From positions 124,001-188,000 of the forward strand of contig NZ_JANDBD010000008.1 of NCBI RefSeq assembly GCF_024320865.1: DNA of 64,000 bases, given 5' to 3'. Positions within the stretch are counted from its first letter, which is position 1. Each line of letters opens with the position of its first letter. This DNA comes from Mycolicibacterium arenosum. GTDB lineage: Bacteria; Actinomycetota; Actinomycetes; Mycobacteriales; Mycobacteriaceae. Under the pieces are notes generated by a model, which saw only the letters and a list, made by a program, of their open reading frames with translations, was not told where the DNA came from and ran no database searches. Shown piece by piece: positions 25,577 to 33,447 of this stretch. Made by a program: the position numbers and the translations under genes.

Positions 25577-26190
25577 AGCCCGACCTAGCGACCCTGATCG
25601 CACCGGAGCACACCGCGATCGTCACCCAGGAGTGTCAGGGCGCGGTGATGGGGCCGAACGCGGGCCTCGCGGTGCTGGCCGCCGAGGCTCGCCGCGAGGC
25701 GCTGCCCAACATCGTCCGACTCCTGCCCGCGGCTCGATCTGCGGGGGTGCGGATCGTGCACTGTCTCGTCCAGCGCCGCCCCGACGGACTCGGCTCCAAC
25801 CACAACGCGCGACTGTTCTCCGGTGCCGGCAGGGGGGTCGACATCACGCCCGGTAGCGAGGGCGCGACGCTGCTGCCCGAACTCGGACCGGAACCGGGCG
25901 ACGTCACGCTGACGCGCTGGCACGGTGTCGGGCCCATGGGTGGCACGGACCTCGACGCGGTGCTGCGCAACCTCGGAGTCTCGACCATCGTCGCAGTCGG
26001 AGTGTCGCTCAACATCGCGCTACCCAACCTCGTCATGGACGCCGTGAACGCCGCGTACACCGTCGTCCTCCCCCGCGATGCGGTCGCCGGGTACCCGGCC
26101 GAGTACGGCGAGGCCGTCATCGCCAACAGCCTGTCGCTGCTGTCGACCGTCACCACCACCGAAGAACTCCTGGCGACGTGGGCCCGATGA
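25573..26190 (+). CDS. Isochorismatase-fold protein lacking the catalytic cysteine
   Basis: 205 residues with the cysteine-hydrolase/isochorismatase topology: N-terminal strand TAIVTQECQGAV, ARSAGVRIVHC, and LRNLGVSTIVAVGVSLNIALPNLVMDAVNAAYTVVLPRDAVAGYP. In catalytic members the strand after VAVGV carries the nucleophilic Cys (as in TNVCVE); here the same place reads VSLNIAL. The first Asp of the usual D-K-C triad is also replaced (QE). The fold is clear but ordinary hydrolase activity is doubtful. GTG start overlaps the Rieske stop. Confidence 0.75.
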   Translation: MKPDLATLIAPEHTAIVTQECQGAVMGPNAGLAVLAAEARREALPNIVRLLPAARSAGVRIVHCLVQRRPDGLGSNHNARLFSGAGRGVDITPGSEGATLLPELGPEPGDVTLTRWHGVGPMGGTDLDAVLRNLGVSTIVAVGVSLNIALPNLVMDAVNAAYTVVLPRDAVAGYPAEYGEAVIANSLSLLSTVTTTEELLATWAR

Positions 26191-26795
26191 CCGAACCCGA
26201 GACGCGCGGCTTCCCCGAACTCAAACCCGTTGACGCACCACCGGAACTCGACCGGTTCGTGTCCGCGGTTCGCCGGCTGCAGGATCTCGCCGTCTCGACG
26301 AATCCCCCAGGGGACACCTGGATCGCCGCGACCGAGCAGATCGAACGCGCGTGCGCCGAACTCGAGCAGCACGTGGTGGCGGATGTCCACGCGCCCGCCG
26401 GCCGGGCGACGAAACTGGCCGGCCTCGGTAGCCCGCTGCTGCCACCGTGGACGGTCACGGCGTACGGCGCGGACGGCGTCACGATGGAGGGCGAGTTCCG
26501 TCGCTTCCACGTCGGCGGCAACATGGCGGTGCACGGCGGCGTGATCCCGCTGTTCTACGACTGGCATTTCGGCATGGTCGTGTCGGCCGCGGGACGGCCC
26601 ATCAGCCGCACCGCGTACCTGCATGTGGAGTACCGCGCGGTGACGCCCATCGACACCCCGCTGATCAGCCGTGGTCGCATCGAGCGCCTCGACGGCCGCA
26701 AGGCGTTCCTCACCGCAACCATGACCGACCCCGACGGCACCGTGCTGTCGGAGGCCACCGGACTCATGATCAAGCTCCTGCCCCACCAGCCGTGA
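26187..26795 (+). CDS. PaaI-type hotdog thioesterase
   Basis: 202 residues. The C-terminal two thirds form a hotdog domain: HVGGNMAVHGGVIPLFYDWHFG is the central helix region with the HGG turn common in PaaI/YdiI thioesterases, followed by TAYLHVEYRAVTPIDTPL and a final strand VLSEATGLMIKLLP. Expected to hydrolyse an acyl-CoA formed in the pathway. ATG overlaps the preceding stop (ATGA). An N-terminal helical extension of about 70 residues is unusual in size for a bare hotdog protein. Confidence 0.82.
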   Translation: MTEPETRGFPELKPVDAPPELDRFVSAVRRLQDLAVSTNPPGDTWIAATEQIERACAELEQHVVADVHAPAGRATKLAGLGSPLLPPWTVTAYGADGVTMEGEFRRFHVGGNMAVHGGVIPLFYDWHFGMVVSAAGRPISRTAYLHVEYRAVTPIDTPLISRGRIERLDGRKAFLTATMTDPDGTVLSEATGLMIKLLPHQP

Positions 26796-26809
26796 ATCGG
26801 ACCGGGCGC

Positions 26810-28264
26810 CTAGCTTTTTCGCAGCCTCCGCCGAGTTCGGTTGCGCGCCATGCGCAGCGACATGTCGGCGTACAGCTTCATCGGCGTGGTGAACGGCGGC
26901 GCGGCGGATCCGGTCATGCTGAACGGCAGGTCGGTGCCGACCACGGAACGCTGGTGGCTGAACGTGTCGAAGCCGGCCTTGCCGTGGTAGGCGCCCATCC
27001 CGCTGCGCCCCACCCCGCCGAACGGCGCGGCCGACGGAATCATCTGCGCGGCGAAGTCGTTGCGCGCCACCCCGCCGCTGCGGGTGTTGCGGACGAAGTT
27101 CCGGAACGCGTCACCGTCGGGGCCGTACCAGTAGGCCACCAGCGGGGCCGGCCGGGCGTTGATGTAGCGGATCGCGTCGTCGACCGCCGAGTACCCCTGC
27201 ACCACGAGCACCGGACCGAACACCTCCTCGCTGGCGATCCGCATCCGGTCGTCGACATCGCGGACGATGGTCGGAGCGATCTTGCGAGAAGTGCGGTCGG
27301 GCAGCGTCTCGCCCACCGGTGCAATCGATTCGACGCGGGCGCCGTGAGCGCGGGCGTCGTCGATCAGCCCCACCACCCGGTCGAAGTTGGCCTCGTTGAC
27401 CGAGGAGCAGTAGTCGCCGTTACCGAGGATCGTCGGGAACATGCCGCGCAGGGTGTCGCGGGCGATGTCCACGAACGTGTCCACTCGCTCATCGGGCACG
27501 AAGACGTAATCCGGGCAGACGCACACCTGGCCGCCGTTCACCATGCGCGCCTGCGCGATTCGGGTGGCCGATCGACGGACGTCGGCGTCGGGCGCTACGA
27601 CGACCGGATTCTTGCCACCCAGCTCCAGCGTCACGGGCACCAGGTGGTCGGCAGCCGCGCGCTGCACGTGGGCGCCGACCGACGGTGAGCCGGTGAAGAA
27701 CAGGTGATCGAACGGCAGCCGGGAGAACTCCGCGGCGACGTCGGGGCCGCCTGTGACGACCGCCAGTTCGTCGGCGTTGAAATAGCGCGGCGCGGTGCGC
27801 ATCATGAGTTCCGCTGTGTGCGAGGTGATCTCGGACATCTTGATCATCACTCGGTTGCCGGCCGCAAACGCCGCCGACGCCGGCAGGACGACGAGGTTGA
27901 GCGGGAAGTTCCACGGCCCGATGATGCCGACGACGCCCAATGGCGCCGACTCGACTTCGGCGCGCAACCCGACGGTGCGGGCCGCGCGCATCAGCTTGGT
28001 CGCCGACATCCACTGCGCGAGGTGCGCTCTGGTGTGCTCGATGACCGGGATCATCCCGACGACCTCGGTGAACAGGGTGGCGGCGCGCGAGCGGGTGCCG
28101 AAATCCGCGGCCATCGCGTCGACGAAGGCGTCGGTGTTGTCGAGCACCAGTGCCAGCAGTCGGTCGATCCGATTGCGCCGCATGGCCGGGTCGGGCGGGC
28201 CTGCCGCGACGAAGGCGCGGCGCTGCCGATCCAGGGTGTCCTGCAGCTGTTCAGCGGTGGTCAT
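26810..28264 (-). CDS. Aldehyde dehydrogenase (coniferyl-aldehyde-dehydrogenase-like)
   Basis: 484 residues. ALDH superfamily: GPWNFPLNL near 118, FTGSPSVGAHV, catalytic Glu in ELGGKNPVVV and catalytic Cys in NGGQVCVCPDY. The C-terminal SHQRSVV and long basic tail are typical of the short-N-terminus ALDH class that includes coniferyl aldehyde and fatty aldehyde dehydrogenases. Divergent from the second P450; operator D lies in the 57-bp gap, so a P450-made alcohol/aldehyde could be its substrate. Confidence 0.88.
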   Translation of the reverse strand: MTTAEQLQDTLDRQRRAFVAAGPPDPAMRRNRIDRLLALVLDNTDAFVDAMAADFGTRSRAATLFTEVVGMIPVIEHTRAHLAQWMSATKLMRAARTVGLRAEVESAPLGVVGIIGPWNFPLNLVVLPASAAFAAGNRVMIKMSEITSHTAELMMRTAPRYFNADELAVVTGGPDVAAEFSRLPFDHLFFTGSPSVGAHVQRAAADHLVPVTLELGGKNPVVVAPDADVRRSATRIAQARMVNGGQVCVCPDYVFVPDERVDTFVDIARDTLRGMFPTILGNGDYCSSVNEANFDRVVGLIDDARAHGARVESIAPVGETLPDRTSRKIAPTIVRDVDDRMRIASEEVFGPVLVVQGYSAVDDAIRYINARPAPLVAYWYGPDGDAFRNFVRNTRSGGVARNDFAAQMIPSAAPFGGVGRSGMGAYHGKAGFDTFSHQRSVVGTDLPFSMTGSAAPPFTTPMKLYADMSLRMARNRTRRRLRKS

Positions 28265-28302
28265 CGAGCCTCACGTTAGCACCTCTGGGCAGCACGGATA
28301 AC

Positions 28303-28323
28303 ATACTGTAATATTTACAGTAT
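28303..28323. promoter_or_regulatory. Operator site D: perfect ACTGTAA palindrome overlapping a start codon
   Basis: ATACTGTAA and TTACAGTAT flank a 3-nt spacer, giving a perfect inverted repeat. Inside it TAATAT (28309-28314) lies 7 nt before the ATG at 28322, so the operator covers both the -10 and the leaderless start of the P450 gene. Binding here would block initiation directly. Confidence 0.85.
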
Positions 28324-29524
28324 GGATGGCCAGCTGCAGGACGTCACCCCCGACGACTCGATTGACACCCTCCGCGATCCGTACCCCATGTTCGCCCGGC
28401 GACGTCGCGAGTCGGGGGTGTTCTACGGCAGCGTCATGGACTGGTCGAAGTACCCGGAGGCGATGCCCGACAACCTCTACGCCGCGGTGTCGTTCGACGC
28501 CGTCAACCGGGTGTTCCGCGACGGCAAGGTCTTCGACTCGAACATCTACGACAACACCATCGGCCTGTTCATCGGCCCGTCGATCCTCGCCATGGAGGGA
28601 AAGGTGCACCGGGATCACCGCAACCTGGTGTCCGCGGCGTTCAAGACCCGGTCGCTGGCCCGCTGGGAGCCGGAGATCGTCCGGCCCGTCGTCAACGCGC
28701 TCGTCGACGAGTTCATCGAGACTGGCAAGGCGGATCTGGTGCGCGACTTCACCTTCGAGTTCCCCACCCGCGTCATCTCCAAGCTGCTCGGCCTGCCCGA
28801 AGAGGACCTGTCGTGGTTCCGTAAGCGGGCCGTCGAGCTCATCAGCTATCACGTGAAGTACAAGCGCGCCTTCGAGGCCTCCGCGGCGCTCAAGGACTAC
28901 TTCATGACACAGATCGACCTGCGCCGCTCGGCGCCGACCGAGGACATCATCGGCGATCTCGTCACCGCGGAGATCGACGGCGAGAAGCTCACCGACGAGG
29001 CCATCTACTCGTTCCTGCGGCTCCTGCTGCCCGCAGGCCTGGAGACCACGTACCGGTCGTCGGGCAATCTGCTCTACCTGCTGCTCAGCAATCCCGACCA
29101 GCTGGCCGCGGTGCAGCGGGACCGCGAACTCATCGGGCCCGCCATCGAGGAGGGTCTCCGGTTCGAGACCCCGCTGACCACCGTGCAGCGCGCGGCGACC
29201 GCGGCCACCGAACTCGACGGCGTCGCCATCCCCGAAGGCGCGATCATCGACGTCTGCATCGGCTCCGCCAACCGGGACGAGCAGCGCTGGGACGACCCCG
29301 AGACGTTCGACATCTTCCGAAAGCGCTTGCCGCACATCTCGTTCGCCGCAGGCGAGCACACCTGCATGGGCCTGCACCTCGCTCGGATGGAGACCAGGGT
29401 TGCGCTCGAGTGCCTGCTCGACCGCGTCACCGACCTCGAGTTGCGCGACGACGGTGACCCGCACATCCACGGCCAGCCGTTCCGCTCCCCCAACGTCCTC
29501 CCGGTCACCTTCCGCGCGGCCTGA
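28322..29524 (+). CDS. Cytochrome P450 (second copy)
   Basis: 400 residues. I-helix AGLETT at 238-243 (Leu-Glu in place of the usual acid-alcohol pair, which may alter oxygen activation), ExxR at 277-280 (EGLR), heme loop FAAGEHTCMG with Cys348. Belongs to a mycobacterial subgroup with FxAGxHxCMG rather than FGxGxHxC. Needs ferredoxin/reductase in trans. Leaderless ATG within operator D. A long inverted repeat follows its stop. Confidence 0.92.
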   Translation: MDGQLQDVTPDDSIDTLRDPYPMFARRRRESGVFYGSVMDWSKYPEAMPDNLYAAVSFDAVNRVFRDGKVFDSNIYDNTIGLFIGPSILAMEGKVHRDHRNLVSAAFKTRSLARWEPEIVRPVVNALVDEFIETGKADLVRDFTFEFPTRVISKLLGLPEEDLSWFRKRAVELISYHVKYKRAFEASAALKDYFMTQIDLRRSAPTEDIIGDLVTAEIDGEKLTDEAIYSFLRLLLPAGLETTYRSSGNLLYLLLSNPDQLAAVQRDRELIGPAIEEGLRFETPLTTVQRAATAATELDGVAIPEGAIIDVCIGSANRDEQRWDDPETFDIFRKRLPHISFAAGEHTCMGLHLARMETRVALECLLDRVTDLELRDDGDPHIHGQPFRSPNVLPVTFRAA

Positions 29525-29530
29525 CGTCCT

Positions 29531-29674
29531 TCCGCGAGCGTGCGTGTCTGTACCCCGACACGCCGAATCTTCCGTCAGTCTGCGCACTCTCGTGCTGAGA
29601 CGTTTCAGGGTGGGCGGGCGTGGAATGTACGCCCCGCACGGAGTGTCGGGGGTACAGACACGCACGCTCGCGGA
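29531..29674. repeat. 31/32-bp inverted repeat with 81-nt spacer between convergent genes
   Basis: Arms 29531-29561 and 29643-29674 are reverse complements except for one extra C. They fill the gap between the stops of the second P450 and the ALDH. Candidate bidirectional terminator or a dispersed mycobacterial intergenic palindrome. The 81-nt spacer itself contains no frame that looks coding. Confidence 0.85.
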
Positions 29675-29679
29675 TGGAA

Positions 29680-31185
29680 TCAGCCCGTTCGTGGGGCCCG
29701 GTGGGCGATCGTCTTGGTCTCCAGGTACTGCTCGAAACCCTCGATACCGCACTGGCGACCGACACCGCTGCTCTTGTAGCCGCCGAACGGGGCGTCGGCA
29801 CCGTAGTACATGCCGCCGTTGACGCCGATCGCGCCGGTGCGGACGCGACGCGCGATGGCCCGACCCCGCTCGAGCGAACCCGACATCACCGCACCGGCCA
29901 GACCGTAGACGCTGTCATTCGCGATCCGGACCGCCGCGTCGTCGTCCTCGAACGGGATGATCACCAGCACCGGACCGAAGATCTCGTCCCTCGCTATCGC
30001 GGCGCCGTTGTCGACCCCGACGACGACGGTCGGCTGCACGTAGTAGCCGCCGGCCAGCGCACCCGGCGGGTCGAAAGCCGCGCCGCCGGTGGTGATCTCC
30101 CCGCCGTCACGCCGGGCGCCGTCGATCGCCGACAGGACGCGGTGCTGCTGCGCTGCGCTGATGACCGGGCCAACCAGGGTCTGCGGCGAGGCGGGATCGC
30201 CCACCGGCACCATGCCGAACGCCGCCGTCACACCTGTCACGACGTCGTCGTACCGCGAACGGTGGACCAGCAGCCTGGTGTTCATCCCGCATGCCTGCCC
30301 CGCGTGTACGCACACCCCGACCGCACCGGGCACGACCTTGGCGGGGTCGACGTCGTCGGTGACGATGAGCGCGGACTTGCCGCCTAGTTCGAGGAACGTC
30401 CGCTTCATGGTCTCGACCCCGAGCCGGGCGATCAGCTTGCCGACCGCCGTCGACCCGGTGAACGACACCATGTCGACCCGCGGATCCGTAACGAGCAGTT
30501 CGGCGACGGCGTTGTCCTGTGTCGGTACGACGTTCACCACGCCCGCCGGGATGTCGGTGTGTTCGGCGATGAGCCTGCCGAGCCGGGTGGCGTTCCACGG
30601 CGTGTGCGGATCCGGTTTGAGCACAACGGTATTGCCCGTCGCCAACGCGGGCCCGAGCTTGTTGAGGATGACCTCGATCGGAAAGTTCGACGGTGTGATC
30701 GCACCGACCACACCGACGGGCTCCTTGACGACGGTGCGCACGTTGCGCTCACCGAACAGCCCGCCGCCGTCGAGGACCCGCTCCCACTCGAAGGTGTCGA
30801 TCAGCCCGGCCGGGTAGCGCAGCGCATCGGCCAGCGGCCAGTCCAGCTGCGCCATGCCGATCGTCATGTCCGGGCAGCCGGCCTCGGCGATCAGCTCGTC
30901 GCGCAGGTCGTCGCGTTCGGCCGTGATCGCGTCCTGCAATTGGCCGAGGCAGCGCCGCCTTAGCGCGGGGTTGGTCGCCCAGTCGCCGTCGTCGAACGCG
31001 CGCCGCGCGGCGCCGATGGCGCGCGCCACGTCCACGGCGTTCGCCGCCGACGTGCTGCCCAGCACCGAACCCGTTGCGGGGCAGACGTTGTCGAAGGAGC
31101 CCTCGGCGGTCACCAACTCGCCGTCGATCAGCATTCGCGTCTCAGCACGCTCCGCCGCGCGCCGACCGACCTCGACGCTGCTCAC
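29680..31185 (-). CDS. Aldehyde dehydrogenase (second copy)
   Basis: 501 residues. Classical NAD(P)-ALDH: TPSNFPIEV near 160, FTGSTAVGKLI, catalytic Glu in ELGGKSALI, catalytic Cys in HAGQACGMNTR, and EIFGPVLVI. Residue order fits dehydrogenases acting on medium-chain, aromatic or terpenoid aldehydes. GTG at 31185 overlaps the stop of the molybdopterin enzyme (GTGA), so the two genes are translationally coupled and should act in series. Confidence 0.88.
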   Translation of the reverse strand: MSSVEVGRRAAERAETRMLIDGELVTAEGSFDNVCPATGSVLGSTSAANAVDVARAIGAARRAFDDGDWATNPALRRRCLGQLQDAITAERDDLRDELIAEAGCPDMTIGMAQLDWPLADALRYPAGLIDTFEWERVLDGGGLFGERNVRTVVKEPVGVVGAITPSNFPIEVILNKLGPALATGNTVVLKPDPHTPWNATRLGRLIAEHTDIPAGVVNVVPTQDNAVAELLVTDPRVDMVSFTGSTAVGKLIARLGVETMKRTFLELGGKSALIVTDDVDPAKVVPGAVGVCVHAGQACGMNTRLLVHRSRYDDVVTGVTAAFGMVPVGDPASPQTLVGPVISAAQQHRVLSAIDGARRDGGEITTGGAAFDPPGALAGGYYVQPTVVVGVDNGAAIARDEIFGPVLVIIPFEDDDAAVRIANDSVYGLAGAVMSGSLERGRAIARRVRTGAIGVNGGMYYGADAPFGGYKSSGVGRQCGIEGFEQYLETKTIAHRAPRTG

Positions 31186-33380
31186 GGGGTTCCGCCCACC
31201 CGTTCGACGGCACCCGCCACCTGTACCGGCACCCCCGTCAACCACGACATACCGGCCAGCGCCTCCACGTCGCCGGGGTCACTCGACATCAGCTGATTCA
31301 CGTTGACGCCGCCCGCTCGGTTGGCCACCCGCCAGCCGCCGGTGCCCTTGTGTCCCCAGCCGTGCGGTATCGCGACGGTGCCGCGGACGAGGTCCGTGGT
31401 CAGCGCCACGGGCAGCGCGATGCACCCGTGCGGCGAGCTGACCTCCACCACGTCGCCGTCCGCTATGCCGCGCGCCTGCGCGTCGTCGGTGTGCATCAGC
31501 GCGCGGTGCACTCGCTCTCCCCGCATGAGCAACGGCGAATTGTGCATCCAGGAGTTCTCCGAGCGCGCCTCGCGCATGCCGATCATCCGCAACGGATAGC
31601 CGGCCGGCTGGCCGCGGCGCACCATCGCCGTCAGCTCGGCGGCGATCTCGCTGTGCTCCAGCTTGATTCGGCTGCCGCGATACACCACGACCTCGTCGAG
31701 CACGCCAGTGCGGATGTGGGGCGCCACCACCACTCCGTGCGGAAGACTGCGCGACAACCGGCTGAACGTCAGGCCGCCGCGCCGCAGCCCGTACCTGTCG
31801 CCGCCGTCGGACAGCCGGATCATGCCGTCGGCCAGGGCGCGTGGATTCAGCCTGCGACCGAATACTCCGAGCACCCTCCGCATGCCCGCGAGCGCGGCGA
31901 ACACCGCGGTGCGCGGGCCGATTCGCGCCGTCAGGTCGTCGACGATGTCCCATTCGGTGCGGGCCTCACCGGGTGCCTCGACGACGGCCTCGGTGGTCTG
32001 TCGGAACGGTGTCGCCTGGAATTGCTGGAACGTCAGCGCGAAGTCGTCGCGCTCGTACATGGTCGTCACGGGCAGGATGTAGTCGCAGTGCGCGGTGGTC
32101 TCGGTGACGTAGAAGTCCAGTCCGACCGCGAGGTCGACCCCCGCGAGCGCCTCCTCGAGTTCCAGACCGTTCGGCACCGACAGCACCGGGTTGCCCGCGC
32201 TGACGAACAGCGCCCTGATCCGATTCCTGCCCGGGGTCGACATCTCCTTGGCCATCAGCGCCGCCGGCTCGGAGGCGATGACCGACCGGAACCCGCCGAC
32301 GCGCGTGCGCTTACGCCGGTACGACCTGCGCAGCACCGCTCCCGTCGCCGCGATTCCCCAGCGCTGCCCGGCGATGCCGAGCGTGCTGAACACGCTGCCG
32401 CCGGGCCGGTCGAGGTTGCCCGCCATCAGGTTCACAGCGTCGATGAGATAGCAGGTGAGCGTGCCCTGCCGCCCCACGCACGTGCCGAGCCGCCCGTAGA
32501 TCGCCGCCCTCGGTGTGCGCACCAGATCGCGAGCCAGCGCGCGCACCTCGTCCGGCGCTACGCCGGTGTGCCGTTCCGTGCGCTCGGGCGAGAACGACGC
32601 GGCCTGCGCGGCAAGCCAATCCAGGCCGTCGGCCCGCGAGACGACGGCCTGGATGTCGACCAGCCCCTCGCTGAACATCACCGACAGCAGTGACAGCAGC
32701 AGGTAGGCGTCGCTGTCCGGGACGAGACCCAGCCACTCGAACTGCGCGGCCGTCTCCGAGCGGCGCGGATCGATGACCACGACGCGACCGCCGCGCTTCA
32801 CGACGTCGTGCATCCGGTCCTTGATCCGCGGGGCGGTCAGGAAGCTGCCATGAGAGACAACGGGGTTGGCCCCCATCAGCACCAGCAGGTCGGTACGGGT
32901 GAGATCCGGGATCGGCACCGACATCGTTGTGCCGTAGAGGAACTGGCTGGCCAGCAGTCGGCTGCTGGTGTCCTGCGTGGAGGACGTGAAGTAGTGGCTC
33001 CGCCTCCCGATGCCCTTGATGAACGCCATCACCGCGAATAGGTGTGAGTAGCTGAACGCCGCGGGATTGCCCATGTACCAGCCGAACGCGCCCGATCCGT
33101 GACGGCGCAGGATGTCGGTGCAGCGTGTAGCGATGTCGTCGAGCGCATCGTCCCACGACACCGGCTGAAAACCCGTTCCGGTGCGGCGCAACGGCGTGGT
33201 GACGCGGTCCGGGTCGTTGACCACCTCGGTGAACGCGATGCCCTTCTGGCACGCGAAGCCCGCCGAGAGCGGGTGCTCCCTGTCGGGCCGCAACGCGACG
33301 AGCCTGCCGTCCTCGACGGTCGCCACCATGCCGCACAGCGGCTCGCAGATGCGGCAGAAGGTGGGCTTGTGATCGATCAC
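31182..33380 (-). CDS. Molybdopterin-dependent oxidoreductase (formate-dehydrogenase/DMSO-reductase family)
   Basis: 732 residues. N-terminal [4Fe-4S] ligands Cys9, Cys12, Cys16 and Cys44, then molybdopterin-dinucleotide binding domain with TRTDLLVLMGANPVVSHG and VVVIDPRRSETA, and a C-terminal beta-barrel MGD domain (ALMHTDDAQARGI onward). There is no Tat-like leader, so it is probably cytosolic, and no electron-transfer subunit is adjacent. GTG at 33380 lies exactly 7 nt after TAACCT (minus strand), a leaderless arrangement at the edge of operator E. Substrate unknown; the coupled ALDH suggests oxidation chemistry on a carbon skeleton. Confidence 0.88.
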   Translation of the reverse strand: MIDHKPTFCRICEPLCGMVATVEDGRLVALRPDREHPLSAGFACQKGIAFTEVVNDPDRVTTPLRRTGTGFQPVSWDDALDDIATRCTDILRRHGSGAFGWYMGNPAAFSYSHLFAVMAFIKGIGRRSHYFTSSTQDTSSRLLASQFLYGTTMSVPIPDLTRTDLLVLMGANPVVSHGSFLTAPRIKDRMHDVVKRGGRVVVIDPRRSETAAQFEWLGLVPDSDAYLLLSLLSVMFSEGLVDIQAVVSRADGLDWLAAQAASFSPERTERHTGVAPDEVRALARDLVRTPRAAIYGRLGTCVGRQGTLTCYLIDAVNLMAGNLDRPGGSVFSTLGIAGQRWGIAATGAVLRRSYRRKRTRVGGFRSVIASEPAALMAKEMSTPGRNRIRALFVSAGNPVLSVPNGLELEEALAGVDLAVGLDFYVTETTAHCDYILPVTTMYERDDFALTFQQFQATPFRQTTEAVVEAPGEARTEWDIVDDLTARIGPRTAVFAALAGMRRVLGVFGRRLNPRALADGMIRLSDGGDRYGLRRGGLTFSRLSRSLPHGVVVAPHIRTGVLDEVVVYRGSRIKLEHSEIAAELTAMVRRGQPAGYPLRMIGMREARSENSWMHNSPLLMRGERVHRALMHTDDAQARGIADGDVVEVSSPHGCIALPVALTTDLVRGTVAIPHGWGHKGTGGWRVANRAGGVNVNQLMSSDPGDVEALAGMSWLTGVPVQVAGAVERVGGTP

Positions 33381-33390
33381 CGGTACTAGG

Positions 33391-33411
33391 TTACTGTAAC
33401 GGTTACAGTTG
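33391..33411. promoter_or_regulatory. Operator site E between molybdopterin enzyme and thiolase-like gene
   Basis: ACTGTAAC-G-GTTACAGT is a perfect 8-1-8 palindrome; including flanks it matches 15 of 18 consensus positions. The minus-strand -10 TAACCT (33388-33393) overlaps its edge. Confidence 0.8.
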
Positions 33412-33447
33412 AGATGGCCCGATCCGCGAAAGCGAGCGTGAACGCAC

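Noticed and set aside
33413..33447. GCGAAAGCGAGCGTGAACGC as another copy of the 29531 repeat arm
   Set aside because: Only a short GCGAGCGTG-like part is shared with no inverted partner nearby.
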